64,000 nt of DNA from Prorocentrum cordatum (Eukaryota; Sar; Dinophyceae; Prorocentrales; Prorocentraceae). The stretch is from the NCBI GenBank assembly GCA_963575745.1, contig CAUYUJ010004780.1:484812-548811 (forward strand). The letters run 5' to 3'. Positions 1 through 11,267 of the stretch are shown piece after piece (positions within the stretch are counted from its first letter, which is position 1; every line of letters starts with the position of its first letter). The position numbers and the translations under genes are program-made. The notes below the pieces were generated by a model, which saw only the letters and a program-made list of their open reading frames with translations, was not told where the DNA came from and did not search any database.

Positions 1-393
1 CCCACGGCACACCGCGCGAACATATTCCCCCTTTCCACGGATATCGACGCAGTACCAATACCCCCAACAAGACTTTCGTGTATCACTACAACGCACGCTA
101 CAACAATTTCGCATGTCCCTGGACACCATCAAAACACCACGCGAACAGATTCCCCCTCGCCAAGAGGCTCCCACAGTCCCGCACTCACATATTCCCTTAC
201 ACGGACTTTCAAATGTCCACATAAAACACGCCACAGAGGCCGCGCCGGCCCCTCACTCTTATCCGCAACTGCCGTCAAGGGCAGCAAACACATACACCAC
301 TAATTCGAAAATCGAGGGCCGAAGGCGCAGAAGGAATAAACAATGAATTGTAAATTGCAAACCGACAGCTCGACAGCGCATAAGACATAGGAA
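1..393. other. left flank, no gene seen
   Basis: This sequence precedes the array and is not repeated elsewhere in the window. It has the normal base mix of spacer DNA. I see no convincing coding frame, RNA gene or repeat in it. The array homology begins at about 394. Confidence 0.5.
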
Positions 394-589
394 GAAACCT
401 GATATTGCCACGAACCCCGACCTTGGAGGACAAGTGGGCGTGACTTGCGAGAAAACAGAACAGCAAAGAAGAGGACGCCTACAGCGCGCATTACGTTGGT
501 TCCCGCGTTGTCAGTTTGACGCTGTGAGGGTTTGTCGAAGCGCCTCCAGCCGTCCCGGGGTTCTGTTGGGGCAGTCCCAGTGCTCTCTT

Positions 590-700
590 GGGCGTTTCTG
601 GGGGCTTGCTGGAAGCCTCTCGAAGCCTCTTGGGGCCTCTTGGGGGCCTGTTGGGGGTCTCCTGGGGACCTCTTGGGCTCCTGGGGGGCTTTTTGGGCGG
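590..700. repeat. GGGCCTCTTGGG-type minisatellite
   Basis: Imperfect repeats of a roughly 12-bp motif, GGGCCTCTTGGG and variants. The same motif recurs at 3540-3790, 4060-4140, 6640-6770, 7370-7700, 8140-8250, 10580-10660, 11265-11500, 11775-11890, 14330-14460, 15070-15370 and 15790-15900. The complementary form, CCAAGACGGCCC, fills 1310-1570, 4770-5000, 8870-9130, 12490-12740 and 16510-16680. Each monomer therefore holds the motif in both orientations. It explains the Trp/Gly/Leu-rich and Pro/Arg-rich open frames here. Confidence 0.8.
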
Positions 701-2286
701 GAAGCTCGAAATGTCAGCCCCCGCACCCGGCGGCCATGCGTGGAACACATCGTGGCGTCAACGGCCAACATTATTCCGAGATGCTCGCTGCCGTGCGCAA
801 CAATCCAAATCAATTATAGGCCTGGGGAGGGCCAGAGGCCGCTGGCCAAAGAACCACCATTCCTGCGAGATGCGCGCTGACAAGCGAAGAATTGAAGTAC
901 ACATGTGTAATTGGAGCGGAGCATACAAAATGGTGGTCGTCAACTGCGGGACAGCCACTCCCGGCCATGCGTGGGCCACATCATGGCGCCAACGACCGCC
1001 GTTTTGCTTAGATGCCCACTGCCGCGCGAATCTTTCAAAATCAGCCCACTCCAACTTGGGGGGGAATCCGTGTGAGACATTTGGCTGTGCCCCCCAACTC
1101 TCCCCGATCCCCTGGGGCCCAAAATGACGTTTGAAGGGGGCCTTCCCCGGGCCTATGACTTCGCAAACGCTTTACCTGGAGCCTCGGGGGTCTTAAAAGA
1201 GCTCGAATCAGCCCAGGGGGGCTCACACGCAGCGCCAAGATAATTCGATAGGGCTTTAAAACGACCCATTGTAATCCCACGGCGGTCCGACGCGGGTGCG
1301 CGACGACCCACGCGGCCCCCAAGACGGCCCAAGAGTGCTCCTAGATGGCCGCCGAGAGAGCCAGAAGAGTCTACCATGTTCTGAGTCCTATAGGAAACGC
1401 ACATGTTTCGCTCACTCGTTTTTTCGTCACGCAAGCGTCCAAGACGGCCCAAGGGGCCGCCAAGAGCATTCCAATACGGCTCGTCAGGCCCCTAAGATGG
1501 CCCGAAGACGGCCCAAGAGAGCTCCAAGACAAGCCTGGGCGCCTGCCAGACGGCCCGAGAGATCCCCAGGGGGGCCCCCAGCCTCAAGAGGAAGAACACA
1601 AAAGATGGCCCCAATTGGCAAGAGGCGCCAAAGAGTCCCAAGTTGCCACGAAGAAGCTCCCCAAATTTTGCTATCGGAGTTCCCCCAAGCAAACTTTGAT
1701 GGACTCGCGGGGTTACGGAGAACACCTTCGCCATACTCGCTCTGGCCGGGCCTCCCTGGGGGATGGGAAGGGGCACGAATCCGGACCAATAACATGGTAT
1801 GCCTCATGCCGATTGCCTCACCGCTCTGGCTGAGCCTCCTTGGAGGGGTGGGAGAAGCACGAAACCTAAGACATACTATGATATGCAAATGCCCTCGTCG
1901 CTCAGTCGGGGCCTCCCTGAAAACGGGAAACGGGAGGAAGACCTCGACAGAGGGGCGCATTATGGGCCCGAATGCATATGAGCCCGAAGTCAGTGCACAG
2001 TTTCGAATCCAGTCCATTCCGAGGTGTTTAGAGCTTCTGAGGTGGTCAGGTCACTTTCGCTTGAGACACCGACTCTGACATTAAAGATACTCTGTCCCAT
2101 GATCATCCGACCGCCTTGGCCGGAGACAGCGTCGCAACTCTGGGTTCCGAGACTCCCTGAGCTGACGTGGTGGGGCCACTTTCGGCTGATACATTTATCG
2201 CAACTCTGACGTCGGAAATGCCCTGCCCCAAGGTGGTCCAACCACTGTCGCCTCGGACATCCTCGCAACTCTCGGTTCCGAGGCTT

Positions 2287-2345
2287 CTCCTCGTCGTCGT
2301 CCTCCTCTTCCCCCTCCCCCCCCTCCTCCTCCTCCTCCTCCTCTG
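2287..2345. repeat. CTC microsatellite of monomer A1
   Basis: Pyrimidine tract of CTC and CCC triplets. A short (ACG)n tract follows at 2408-2428. Confidence 0.85.
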
Positions 2346-2514
2346 TCTCGCCGTCGCGACGGAACAAATAATTACAAAACAAATGGCGAAGACGGTAAAG
2401 AGGACAGCGACGACGACGACGACGACGGCCTTCAGGTCGAAGGAGCACTCGCGCAGGAAGATCGCGAACGCGTCGACGGTACGCGTCTCCGCCTCCTCGA
2501 CCTCGTCGGAATCG

Positions 2515-2815
2515 AGGAGCACGAAGTGCCGCACAGTTGGCTCTGGGCATTCATTTGTGACCAGCAACGGAGTTCGAAGAACTCGAAGAGCACGAAGTGG
2601 CCTACAAATGTCTCCAAGCATTCAATATGTGGCCGGGGATTGGAATTCTGAGAACTCGACGAGCACGAAATTGCCGACAGCTGTCTCTGGGCATTCAAAA
2701 TGTGGCCCGGGAATGGAGTTCTGGGAACTCGAAGAGCTCGGAATACCGTACAGTTGGCTCCAGGCATTCAAAATGTGGCCCAGGACTGGAGTTCTTGGAA
2801 CTTGAAGAGCCCGAG
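2515..2815. repeat. degenerate 73-bp satellite repeats in A1
   Basis: About four diverged copies of a 73-bp unit containing GGCATTCAAAATGTGGCCC, GGAGTTCTGGGAACTCGAAG and CAGTTGGCTCC. The same satellite occurs in A2 (10255-10545) and, in a cleaner form, inside the retrotransposon at 43-45 kb. Confidence 0.85.
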
Positions 2816-3137
2816 GGCCTCTGGACAGCTGTTTTGAAGCGTCTCCGGAGCAGCTTTGGGGCCTCATTTGGGCCTCCTGGGGGCCTCTGGGGGCCTCTAG
2901 GGGGCCTCTTGGGCGCTTGTTGAGGCCTCTTGGGGGCTTCTTTTTGTTCTCCCCCCTCCGCTCTGCAGCAATACTCATGTCACCTGAATCTGTCTCAAGA
3001 TTGAACGCCCCAATTGCCATAAAGCAAGTTTGTACGAGCGTACCCGGGGCAACGCAGATCGCAACATGTGGAGGACACACATGATGAACGGTCTACAAGC
3101 TCAACAGGGGTAGCGTCGAACTCGGGCTCAAAACTCA

Positions 3138-3433
3138 CTAGTTGTTGATCATGATGTACGGCGCAGGGGCATTCACGGCGCCGCCCTCGACGTCCGCCTC
3201 TGCCTTTCGGGCCTTCGCGTCGGGAGCGCCGACGCTGCACTCGTAGACGCAGCCGAACGTCAGGATGACGACCCCGAGGAAGAACCAGAGCCAGCACAGG
3301 TCGAAGTACCACTCCCACGCGAACCAATTCAGGAAGACGGGAAGGTGAACACGCCCGCGGCGAGAATTACACATATGCCCAACAAGATGCCAGACATGCC
3401 ATAGTCGCAGTGGCAGTTGATGGGGCACGCCAT
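3138..3433 (-). pseudogene. two-TM small membrane protein, copy 1 (A1), frameshifted
   Basis: Copy 1 of a ~99-residue hypothetical protein. The ATG is present (3431-3433) and is followed by a Cys-rich N-terminus (MACPINCHCDYG) and the first hydrophobic helix. Compared with copies 2 and 4, four bases are missing near 3340 (CGGGAAGGTGAAC instead of CGGGAAGGAAGGTGAAC). The ATG frame therefore stops soon after helix 1, and the second helix and the C-terminal tail (ending in IMINN, stop at 3138-3140) lie in another frame. The length is 296 bp against 300 bp in the intact copies. An SL relic lies about 90 bp upstream on the same strand, suggesting descent from a retroposed mRNA. The function is unknown. 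Confidence 0.7.
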
Positions 3434-3509
3434 GCTCGCCTCATGCGGCCGCGTCCAGTGCCGAAGCGCGCGGGGAGCACGAACCCAAAGTCGGAGCTGT
3501 CGAACCACG

Positions 3510-3546
3510 CTTGAACCGAAATGGCTTGAGCCAAAATGGCTACGGA
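3510..3546 (-). other. relic spliced leader plus truncated older SL, copy 1
   Basis: On the minus strand 3546-3525 is a perfect 22-nt dinoflagellate SL (core GTAGCCATTTTGGCTCAAG). It is followed at once by a 15-nt relic (3524-3510, CCATTTCGGTTCAAG), an older SL cut at its own internal TAG. The tandem full-plus-truncated SL is the published hallmark of repeated mRNA retroposition and re-trans-splicing in dinoflagellates. It points into copy 1 of the membrane-protein gene. Confidence 0.93.
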
Positions 3547-4500
3547 GGCCTCTTGGGGGCCTCTTGGGGCCTTCTGTGGGCCTCTCAGGGCGGAAAACTG
3601 AATTTTCGGTTCGTGGTCCCTCTGTTGGGCCTCTCTTGGAGCCGTCTTGGGGCTCTTTTGGGCCGTCTAGGGCGCCTCTTGGGCCGTCTTGGGCCTCTCT
3701 TGGGCCGTCTTGGGCCCTCTTGGGGGCCTCTTGGGCGGTCTTGGGGCAGTCTTGGAGGCCTCTTGGGCCGTCTTGGAGCGTCGGGAAGCCGAAATGGCGC
3801 GAAGGCGAAAATCTGTCAAAAACCTACGTAAAATGAACGATGTTGGCCTTGCGGGGCTCTCTTGGGCGGCTTCTTGGAGGCCAAGTGGGCGTGACTTGCG
3901 AGAAAAAACAGCAAAAAAGAGGATGCCTACAGCGCGCATGACGTTGGTTCCCGCGTTGTCCGTTTGACGCTGTGAGGGTTTGTCGAGGCGCCCCCAGCCG
4001 TCCCGGGGTCTTGTTGGGGCAGTCCCAATGCTCTCTTAGGCGTTTCTGTGGACTTGCTGGAAGCCTCTCGAGGCTCTTGAGCCTCCTGGGGGCCTGTTGG
4101 GGGTCTCCTGGGGACCTCTTGGGCTCCTGGGGGGCTCCTTGGCCGGGGAGCTCGAAATGTCAGCCCCCGCGACCGGCGGCCACACGTGGAACACATCGTG
4201 GCGTCAACGGCCAACATTATTCTAAGATGCTCGCTGCCGTGCGCAGCAATCAAAATCAATTAAAGGCCTGGGGAAGGCCAGAGGCCGCTGGCCAACGACC
4301 ACCATTCCCGTGAGATGTGCACTGACAAACGAAGAATTGAAGTACACATGTGTAATTGGAGGAGCATACAGAGTGGCGGTCGTCAACTGCGGGACAGCCC
4401 CTCCCGGCCATGCGCGGGCCACATCGTGGCGCCAACGACCACCGTTTTTCTTAGATGCCCACTGCCGTGCGAATCTTTCAAAATCCGCCCACTCCAACTT

Positions 4501-4511
4501 GGGGGGGGGGG
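4501..4511. repeat. poly-G homopolymer of the array
   Basis: The same site in successive monomers carries G-runs of 7 (1058-1064), 11 (4501-4511), 19 (8601-8619), 15 (12231-12245) and 17 (16252-16268). The homopolymer has changed length in every copy. Confidence 0.85.
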
Positions 4512-5510
4512 AGTGCGCGTGAGACATTTGGCTGTGCCCCCCAACTCTCCCCGATCCCCTGGGGCCCAAAATGACGTTTTGAGGGGGGCCTTCCCCGGGC
4601 CTATGACTTCGCGAACGCTTTACCTGGAGCCCCGGGGCCTTATTAACAGAGCTCGAATCAGCCCAGGAGGGCTCACACACAGCGCCAAGATAATTCGATC
4701 GGGCTTTAAGTGGCCCGGGGTGCTCCCACGACGGTCCGACACGGGTGCGCGATGACCCGCGCGGCCCCAAGACGGCCCTAGAGTGCTCCTAGATGGCCGC
4801 CGAGAGAGGCAGAAGAGTCGATCATGTTCTGAGTCCTATTACCTGTTTCGCTCACTCGCTTTTTTCGTCATGCAAACGTCCAAGACGGCCCAAGGGGCCG
4901 CCGAGAGCATTCCAACGCGGCCCGTCAGGCCCGTAAGATGGCCCGAAGACGGCCCAAGAGGGCTCCAAGACAGGCCTAGGCGCCTGCCAGATGGCCCGAG
5001 AGATCCCCAAGAAGGCCCCCAGCCTCAAGAGGGAGAACACAAAAGATGGCCCCAATTGGCAAGAGGCTTCGAAGAATCCCAGGCTGCCACGAAGAAGCCC
5101 CCCAAATTTTGCTATCGGAGCTCCCCGAAACAAACTTTGATTGACTCGCGGGCTTACGGAGAACACCTTCGCCGCCCTCGCTCTGGTCGGGCCTCCCTGG
5201 AGGAGGGGGGGGGCCGCGAATCCTGACCAATAACATGGTATGCCTCATGCCGATTGCCTCCCCGCTCTGGCTGAGCCTCCTTGGAGGGGTGGGAGAGGCG
5301 CGAAACCTACTATGATACGCAAGTGCCCTCGTCGCTCAGTCGGGGCCCCCCCGAAGACGGGAAACGGGAGGAAGACCTCGACAGAGGGGCGCATTATGGG
5401 CCCGAATGCATCTGAGCCCGAAGTCAGTGCACAGTTTCGGCTCCAGTCCAACGAAGAGGGCTTCCTAAAGAGCCAGGGGGGCAAGAGATCAGAATCAACT
5501 CCCTGTCTTC

Positions 5511-5583
5511 GCTCCTCCTCCTCCTCCTCCTCCTTTTCCTCCTCCCTCCTTTTGGTCCTCATCCTTCTCCTCCTCGCCTTCCT
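5511..5583. repeat. CTC microsatellite of monomer B1
   Basis: Pyrimidine-rich triplet tract (CTC/TCC). Its counterpart in B2 is at 13261-13330. Confidence 0.8.
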
Positions 5584-5617
5584 CCGCCACCTCGCATCAT
5601 CATAGGGCCCCTCTCTA

Positions 5618-5752
5618 CCTATCGTCGTCGTCTTCGTCGTCCTCGTCGGCGTCGTCTCCGGCACCTGCCTCTCTCGCCTTGTGCCAGCGGGGCATTTTGA
5701 TGTGCGCAGTTTTGACTCCGGCCGTCGTCGTCGTCGTCGTCGTCGTCGTCGA

Positions 5753-5805
<53 letters not shown>

Positions 5806-6300
5806 GCGTCTTCGCCCTCGTCGTCGCCGTGGACGTCGGCGAGGCGGCCGGAGACAAAACTGCGCACATCAATGCCCCGCTGGCACAGGGCTAGAGAGGC
5901 AGGTGCCGGAGACGACGCCGACGAGGACGACGAAGACGACGACGATCCGCGACGATTGATGTACACAGTTTTGACTCCGGCCGTCGTCGTCGTCGTCGTC
6001 GTCGTTGGCGTCTTCGTCGTCGCCGTCGTCGTCGTCGTCGTGGGCGTCGGCGAGGCGGCCGGAGTCAAAACTGCGTGCATCAATTTGCTCCGCTGGCACA
6101 GGGCAAGACAGTCAGGTGCCGACGACGTCGACGACGAGGACGACGAAGACGACGACGACCAGCGACGATTGATGTACACAGTTTTGACTCCGCCTGTCGT
6201 CGTCGTCGTCGCTGGCGTTCTCGTCGTCGTCGTGGACGTCGGCGAAGCGGCCGGAGTGAAAACTGCGCACATCAAGTTGCCTTGCTGGCACAGGGCGAGA
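5618..6300. repeat. chained inverted repeats around (GTC)n, B1
   Basis: Three consecutive fold-back units. In the first, 5648-5725 is nearly the reverse complement of 5846-5922, with arms of about 75 bp carrying CCTGCCTCTC, GTGCCAGCGGGG and GTTTTGACTCCGGCC. The loop is a (GTC)n tract (5722-5804). The second and third units reuse the CAGTTTTGACTCCG and CGGAGTCAAAACTG arms around shorter GTC loops (near 5979-6050 and 6195-6240). On one strand GTC triplets alternate with GAC triplets, so large hairpins or cruciforms are possible. Confidence 0.85.
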
Positions 6301-6960
6301 GAGGCAGGTTTGGGGACCCGCGGGCGTCTTGGGAACCTCTAGGGGCTCACGCGGGTCTCCCCCAGGCAACCAGGGAGGGCCAGGTAGGGCAACAAGGCAC
6401 CAAGGGCGCCCCAAGACCGGTCCCAGGGGGAGCGGTCCCAGGGGGAGCGGTCGTGGCCAAACTCCGTCTGACGGAGTTTGTTGACGTACGTACTCGCAAA
6501 GTGCGCTGTGTGGTAGGCTGTCTGGTAGGGTAGCCTACCGTATGGCCAAAGTGGCCTATTCCTTAGGTATCTCAAAGACGTCCTGGACAGGGAAAACGTC
6601 CGACGAAGAAAGCTGTGCAATCGTGGTTGGCCTCTCGGCGGCCTCTGGAAAGCTGTTTTGAAGCGTTTGGGGAGCAGTTGTGGGGCCTCATTTGGGCCTC
6701 TTGGGGGCCTCTTGGGGCTTCCAGGGGGCCTCTGGGGCGCTCGTTCAGGCCTCTTGGGGGCTTCTTCCCCGCCCCCCCCTCCGCTCTGCAGCAATACTCA
6801 TGTCACCTGAGTCTGTCTCAAGATTGAACGCCCCAACTGCCATAAAGCAAGTTTGTACGAGCGTGCCCGGGGCAACGCAGATCGCAACATGTGGAGGACA
6901 CACATGATGAACGGTCTACAAGCTCAACAGGCGTAGCGTCGAACTTCGGCTCGAAACTCA

Positions 6961-7260
6961 CTAACTGTTGATCATAATGTACAGCGCAGGGGCATTCACG
7001 GCGCCGTCCTCGACGTCCGCCTCTGCCTTCCGGGCCTTCGCGTCGGGAGCGCCGACGCAGCGCTCGTAGACGCAGCCGAACGTCAGGATGACGACCCCGA
7101 GGCAAGACCAGGGCCAGCACAGGTCGAAGTACCACTCCCACGCGAACCAATTCAGGAAGACGGGAAAGAAGGTGAACACGCCCGCGGCGAGAATTACAAA
7201 TATGCCCAACAAGATGCCAGACATGCCATAGTCGCAGTGGCAGTTGATGGGGCACGCCAC
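6961..7260 (-). CDS. two-TM small membrane protein, copy 2 (B1), frame intact, ATG lost
   Basis: The 300-bp frame encodes 99 residues of a small protein of unknown function. It has a Cys-rich N-terminus (ACPINCHCDYG), hydrophobic helix 1 at about residues 15-36, an aromatic linker (NWFAWEWYF), helix 2 at about 47-65, and a charged tail with APDAKARKAEADVED ending in IMINS. The codon matching the ATG of copies 1 and 3 is GTG (7258-7260). The first in-frame ATG is internal (7222-7224) and would still give 87 residues with both helices. Alternatively the frame, open far upstream through repeat DNA, could be read from a different start. An SL relic lies 93 bp upstream. It is probably a retrocopy of a membrane protein. 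Whether it is expressed is unknown. Confidence 0.6.
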   Translation of the reverse strand: MACPINCHCDYGMSGILLGIFVILAAGVFTFFPVFLNWFAWEWYFDLCWPWSCLGVVILTFGCVYERCVGAPDAKARKAEADVEDGAVNAPALYIMINS

Positions 7261-7337
7261 GCTCGCCTCAGGCGGCCGCGCCCAGTGCCGAAGCGCGCGG
7301 GGAGCACGAACCCAAAAGTCGGAACTGTCGAGCCACG

Positions 7338-7374
7338 CTTGACCCAAAATGGCTTGAGCCAAAATGGCTACGGA
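7338..7374 (-). other. relic spliced leader plus truncated older SL, copy 2
   Basis: Minus strand 7374-7353 is a perfect 22-nt SL, followed directly by a 15-nt truncated relic at 7352-7338 (CCATTTTGGGTCAAG). Same layout as copy 1, pointing into gene copy 2. Confidence 0.93.
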
Positions 7375-8600
7375 GGCCTCTTGGGGGCTTCTTGGGGCCT
7401 TCTGTGGGCCTCTCAGGGCGGAAAACTGAATTTTCGGTTCGTGGTCCCTCTCTTGGGTCTCTCTTGGGCCGTCTTGGGCCTCTCTTGGGCCGTCTTGGGG
7501 GCCTCCCGGGCGGTCTTGGGGCAGTCTTGGAAGCCTCTTGGGCCGTCTGAGAGCGTCGGGAAGCCGAAATGGCGCGAAGGCAAACATCTGTCAAAAACCT
7601 ACGTGAAATAAACGAGTTTGGCCTTGTGGGGCTCTCTTGGGCGGCTTCTTGGAGGCCTCTTGGGGCGTCTTGGCGGCCCCGTGGGCAATCTTGGACCCAT
7701 CTGGGGCGTCTTTGGCCGATCTTTCGGCGATTCGAACCCTTCTTGGACCATCTTGTGGACCATTTTGGGGCCGTCCGTGCCTCCCGGAAGCGCGTCTGCA
7801 GAAATGGGGCCGCGTGGTGCCGTCTTCCGCCGTCTTCTGCAGGCGTTCCGCCCGTCGCCGGGGCCATGTCCCAAGGGGTCACCCCCCAGACCCCCCGGGG
7901 GGGGCGCTAAACGGGAACCCCTTCCGCCAGGTCGGGGAACAACCTGATATTGCCACGAACCCCGACCTTGGAGGACAAGTGGGCGCGACTTGCGAGAAAA
8001 CAGAACAGCAAAAAAGAGGATGCCTACAGCGCGCATGACGTTGGTTCCCGCGTTGTCCGTTTGACGCTGTGAGGGTTTGTCGAGGCGCCTCCGGCCGTCC
8101 CGGGGTCTTGTTGGGGCAGTCCCAGTGCTCTCTTGGGCGTTTCTGGGGCTTGCTGGAGGCCTCTCGAGGCCTCTTGGGGCCTCTTGGGGGCCTGCTGGGG
8201 GTCTCCTGGGGACCTCTTGGACTCCTGGGGGGCTCTTTGGCCGGGGAGCTCGACATGTCGGCCCCCGCACCCGGCGGCCATGCGTGAAACACATCGTGGC
8301 GTCAACGGCCAACATTATTCTAAGATGCTCGCTGCCGTGCGCAGCAATCAAAACCAATTAAAGGCCTGGGGCGGGCCAGAGGCCACTGGCCAACGACGAC
8401 CATTCCTGTGAGATGTGCACTGACAAGCGAAGAATTGAAGTACACATGTGTAATTGGAGTGGAGCATACAACATGATGCTCGCCAACTGCGGGACAGCCC
8501 CTCCCGGCCATGCGCGGGCCACAGCGTGGCGCCAACGACCACCGTTTTTCTGAGGTGCCCACTGCCGTGCGAATCTTTCAAAATCCGCCCATTCCCACTT

Positions 8601-8619
8601 GGGGGGGGGGGGGGGGGGG
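8601..8619. repeat. poly-G homopolymer, 19 G
   Basis: Longest of the five equivalent poly-G runs in the array. Such a run is also a likely site of sequencing-length error. Confidence 0.85.
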
Positions 8620-9875
8620 ATGCGCGTGAGATATTTGGCTGTGCCCCTCAACTCTCCCCGATCCCCTGGGGCCCAAAATGACGTTTTGAGGGGGGCCTTC
8701 CCCGGGCACATGACTTCGCGAACGCTTTACCTGGAGCCTCGGGAGCCATAAAAGAGCTCGAAACAGCCCAGGAGGGCTCACGCAGAGCGCCAAGATAATT
8801 CGATAGGGCTTTAAAACGACCCATTGTAATCCCACGACGGTCCGACATGGGTGCGCGATGACCCACGCGGTCCCCAAGGCGGCCCAAGAGTACTCCTAGA
8901 TGGCCGCCAAGAGAGCCAGAAGAGTCTACCATGTTCTGAGTCCTATAGGAAACGCACATGTTTCGCTCACTCGTTTTTTCGTCATGCAAGCGTCCAAGAC
9001 GGCCCAAGGGACCGCCATGAGCATTCCAATACGGCTCGCCAGGCCCCTAAGATGGCCCGAAGACAGCCCAAGAGAGCTCCAAGACAAGCCTAGGCGCCTG
9101 CCAGACGGCCCGGGAGATCCCCAAGGGGGCCCCGAGCCTCAAGAGGAAGAACACAAAAGATGGCCTCAATTGGCAAGAGGCGCCGAAGAGTCCCAAGTTG
9201 CCACGAAGAAGCCCCCCACATTTTGCTATCAGAATTCCCCAAAGCAAACTTTGATTGACTCGCGGGCTTACGGGGAACACCTTCGCCATACTCGCTCTGG
9301 CCGGGCCTCCCTGGAGGAGGGGAAGGGGCGCGAATCCTGGCCAATAACATGGTATGCCCCATGCCGATTGCCTCCCCGCTCTGGCTGAGCCTCCTTGGAG
9401 GGGTGGGAAAAGCGCGAAACCTAGGACATACTACGATATGCAAATGCCCTCGTCGCTCAGTCGGGGCCTCCCTGAAAACGGGAAACGGGGGGAAGACCTC
9501 GACAGAGGGGCGCATTATGGGCCCGAATGCATATGAGCCCGAAGTTATGGGCCCGAATGCATATGAGCCCGAAGTCAGTTTTCGACCCCAGTCCATTCCG
9601 AGGTGTTTAGAGCTTCTGAGGTGGTCAGGCCACCTTCGCTTGAGACACCGACTCTGACATTAAAGATACTCTGTCCCATGATCATCCGACCGCCTTGGCC
9701 GGAGACAGCGTCGCAACTCTGGGTTCCGAGACTCCCTGAGCTGACGTGGTGGGGCCACTTTCGGCTGATACATTTATCGCAACTCTGACGTCGGAAATGC
9801 CCTGCCCCATGGTGGTCCAACCACTGTCGCCTCGGACATCCTCGCAACTCTCGGTTCCGAGGCCTCTCCTCTTCG

Positions 9876-9976
9876 TCGTCCTCCTCCTCCTCCCCCCCCC
9901 CCTCCTCCTCCTCCTCCTCCTCCTCCTCCTCCTCCTCCTCCTCCTCCTCCTCCTCCTCCTCCCCCTCCCCCTCCTC
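9876..9976. repeat. CTC microsatellite of monomer A2
   Basis: A nearly pure CTC tract about 100 bp long, clearly expanded relative to A1. A (ACG)n tract follows at 10039-10070. Confidence 0.9.
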
Positions 9977-10037
9977 TCTCGCCGTCGCGACGGAGCAAAT
10001 AATTACAAAACAAATGGCGAAGACGGTGAAGAGGGCA

Positions 10038-10071
<34 letters not shown>

Positions 10072-10254
10072 AGACGGCCTTCAGGTCGAAGGAGCACTCG
10101 CGCAGGAAGATCGCGAACGCGTCGACGGTCAGCGTGTCCGCCTCCTCGACTTCGTCGGAATCGAGGAGCGCGATTGGCATTCAAATTGTTCAGGTCGAAG
10201 GAGCACTCGCGCAGGAAGATCGCGAACGCGTCGACGGTTCCGCCTCCTCGAAAT

Positions 10255-10545
10255 CGAGGAGCTTGGCTCTGGGCATTCAGTGACCAGCGCGGAGTTCGAA
10301 GAACTCGAAGAGCCGAAGTGGCCTACAGTTGTCTCCAAGCATTCAATATGTGGCGCCGGGGATTGGAATTCTGAGAACTCGACGAGCACGAAATGGCCGA
10401 CAGCTCTCTGGGCATTCAAAATGTGGCCCAGGAATGGAGTTCTGGGAACTCGAAGAGCTCGGAATACCTTACAGTTGGCTCCAGGCATTCAAAATGTGGC
10501 CCAGGACTGGAGTTCTTGGAACTTGAAGAGCCCGAGGGCCTCTGG
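10255..10545. repeat. degenerate 73-bp satellite repeats in A2
   Basis: Diverged copies of the 73-bp unit with GGCATTCAAAATGTGGCCC, equivalent to those at 2515-2815 in A1, with small internal deletions. Confidence 0.85.
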
Positions 10546-10857
10546 ACAGCTGTTTTGAAGCGTCTCCGGAGCAGCTTTGGGGCCTGATTTGGGCCTCCTG
10601 GGGGCCTCTGGGGGCCTCTAGGGGGCCTCTTGGGCGCTTGTTGAGGCCTCTCGGGGGCTTCATTTTTTCTCCCCCCTCCGCTCTGCAGCAATACTCATGC
10701 CACCTGAATCTGTCTCAAGATTGAACGCCCCAACTGCCATGAAGCAAGTTTGCGCGAGCGTGCCCGGGGCAACGCAGATCGCAACATGTGGAGGACACAC
10801 ATGATGAACGGTCTACAAGATCAACAGGGGCAGCGTCGAACTCGGGCTCAAAACTCA

Positions 10858-11153
10858 CTAGTTGTTGATCATGATGTACGGCGCAGGGGCATTCGCGGCG
10901 CCGTCCTCGACGTCCGCCTCTGCCTTTCGGGCCTTCGCGTCGGGAGCGCCGACGCTGCACTCGTAGACGCAGCCGAACGTCAGGATGACGACCCCGAGGA
11001 GGAACCAGAGCCAGCGCAGGTCGAAGTACCACTCCCACGCGAACCAACACAGGAAAACGGGAAGGTGAACACGCCCGCCGCGAGAATTACAAATATGCCC
11101 AACAAGATGCCAGACATGCCATAATCGCAGTGGCAGCTGATGGGGCACGCCAT
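10858..11153 (-). pseudogene. two-TM small membrane protein, copy 3 (A2), frameshifted
   Basis: Same state as copy 1. The ATG is present at 11151-11153 and the first frame gives MACPISCHCDYG plus helix 1. The same 4 bases are missing near 11060 (CGGGAAGGTGAAC), so helix 2 and the tail (stop at 10858-10860) are out of frame. The total length is 296 bp. Sharing the identical deletion with copy 1 but not with copies 2 and 4 shows that the lesion predates the duplication of the A/B dimer. The SL relic lies upstream at 11231-11267. Confidence 0.7.
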
Positions 11154-11230
11154 GCTCGCCTCACGCGGCCGCGCCCAGTGCCGAAGCGCGCGGGGAGCGC
11201 GAACCCAAAAGTCGGAGCTGTCGAACCACG

Positions 11231-11267
11231 CTTGAACCAAAATGGCTTGAGCGAAAATGGCTACGGA
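11231..11267 (-). other. relic spliced leader plus truncated older SL, copy 3
   Basis: Minus strand 11267-11246 is an SL with one mismatch, followed by a 15-nt truncated relic 11245-11231 (CCATTTTGGTTCAAG). Confidence 0.92.

Larger units (their letters stand above)
394..3881. repeat. array monomer A1
   Basis: First A-type monomer. A units are marked by a CTC tract followed by a short (ACG)n tract, degenerate 73-bp repeats, and a membrane-protein gene copy with a 4-bp deletion. Compared with B units they lack about 330 bp at their right end (the segment seen at 7650-7975), so A runs directly into B. Confidence 0.85.
3882..7940. repeat. array monomer B1
   Basis: First B-type monomer. It is marked by a (CTC)n tract at 5511-5583, chained (GTC)n/(GAC)n inverted repeats at 5618-6300, and a membrane-protein gene copy with intact frame but no ATG. 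Confidence 0.85.

Noticed and set aside
3783-3800. GCGCCATTTCGGCTTCC on the minus strand in each monomer, resembling the SL
   Set aside because: The 3' CAAG and the 5' CCGTAG are missing. The match is too short to call a relic.
588-8357. Many 100-260-codon open frames on both strands in the left array, such as 588-1127 (+) and 7599-8357 (-)
   Set aside because: They are translations of the GC-rich minisatellites, overlap on opposite strands, are shifted between monomers and have no motif.
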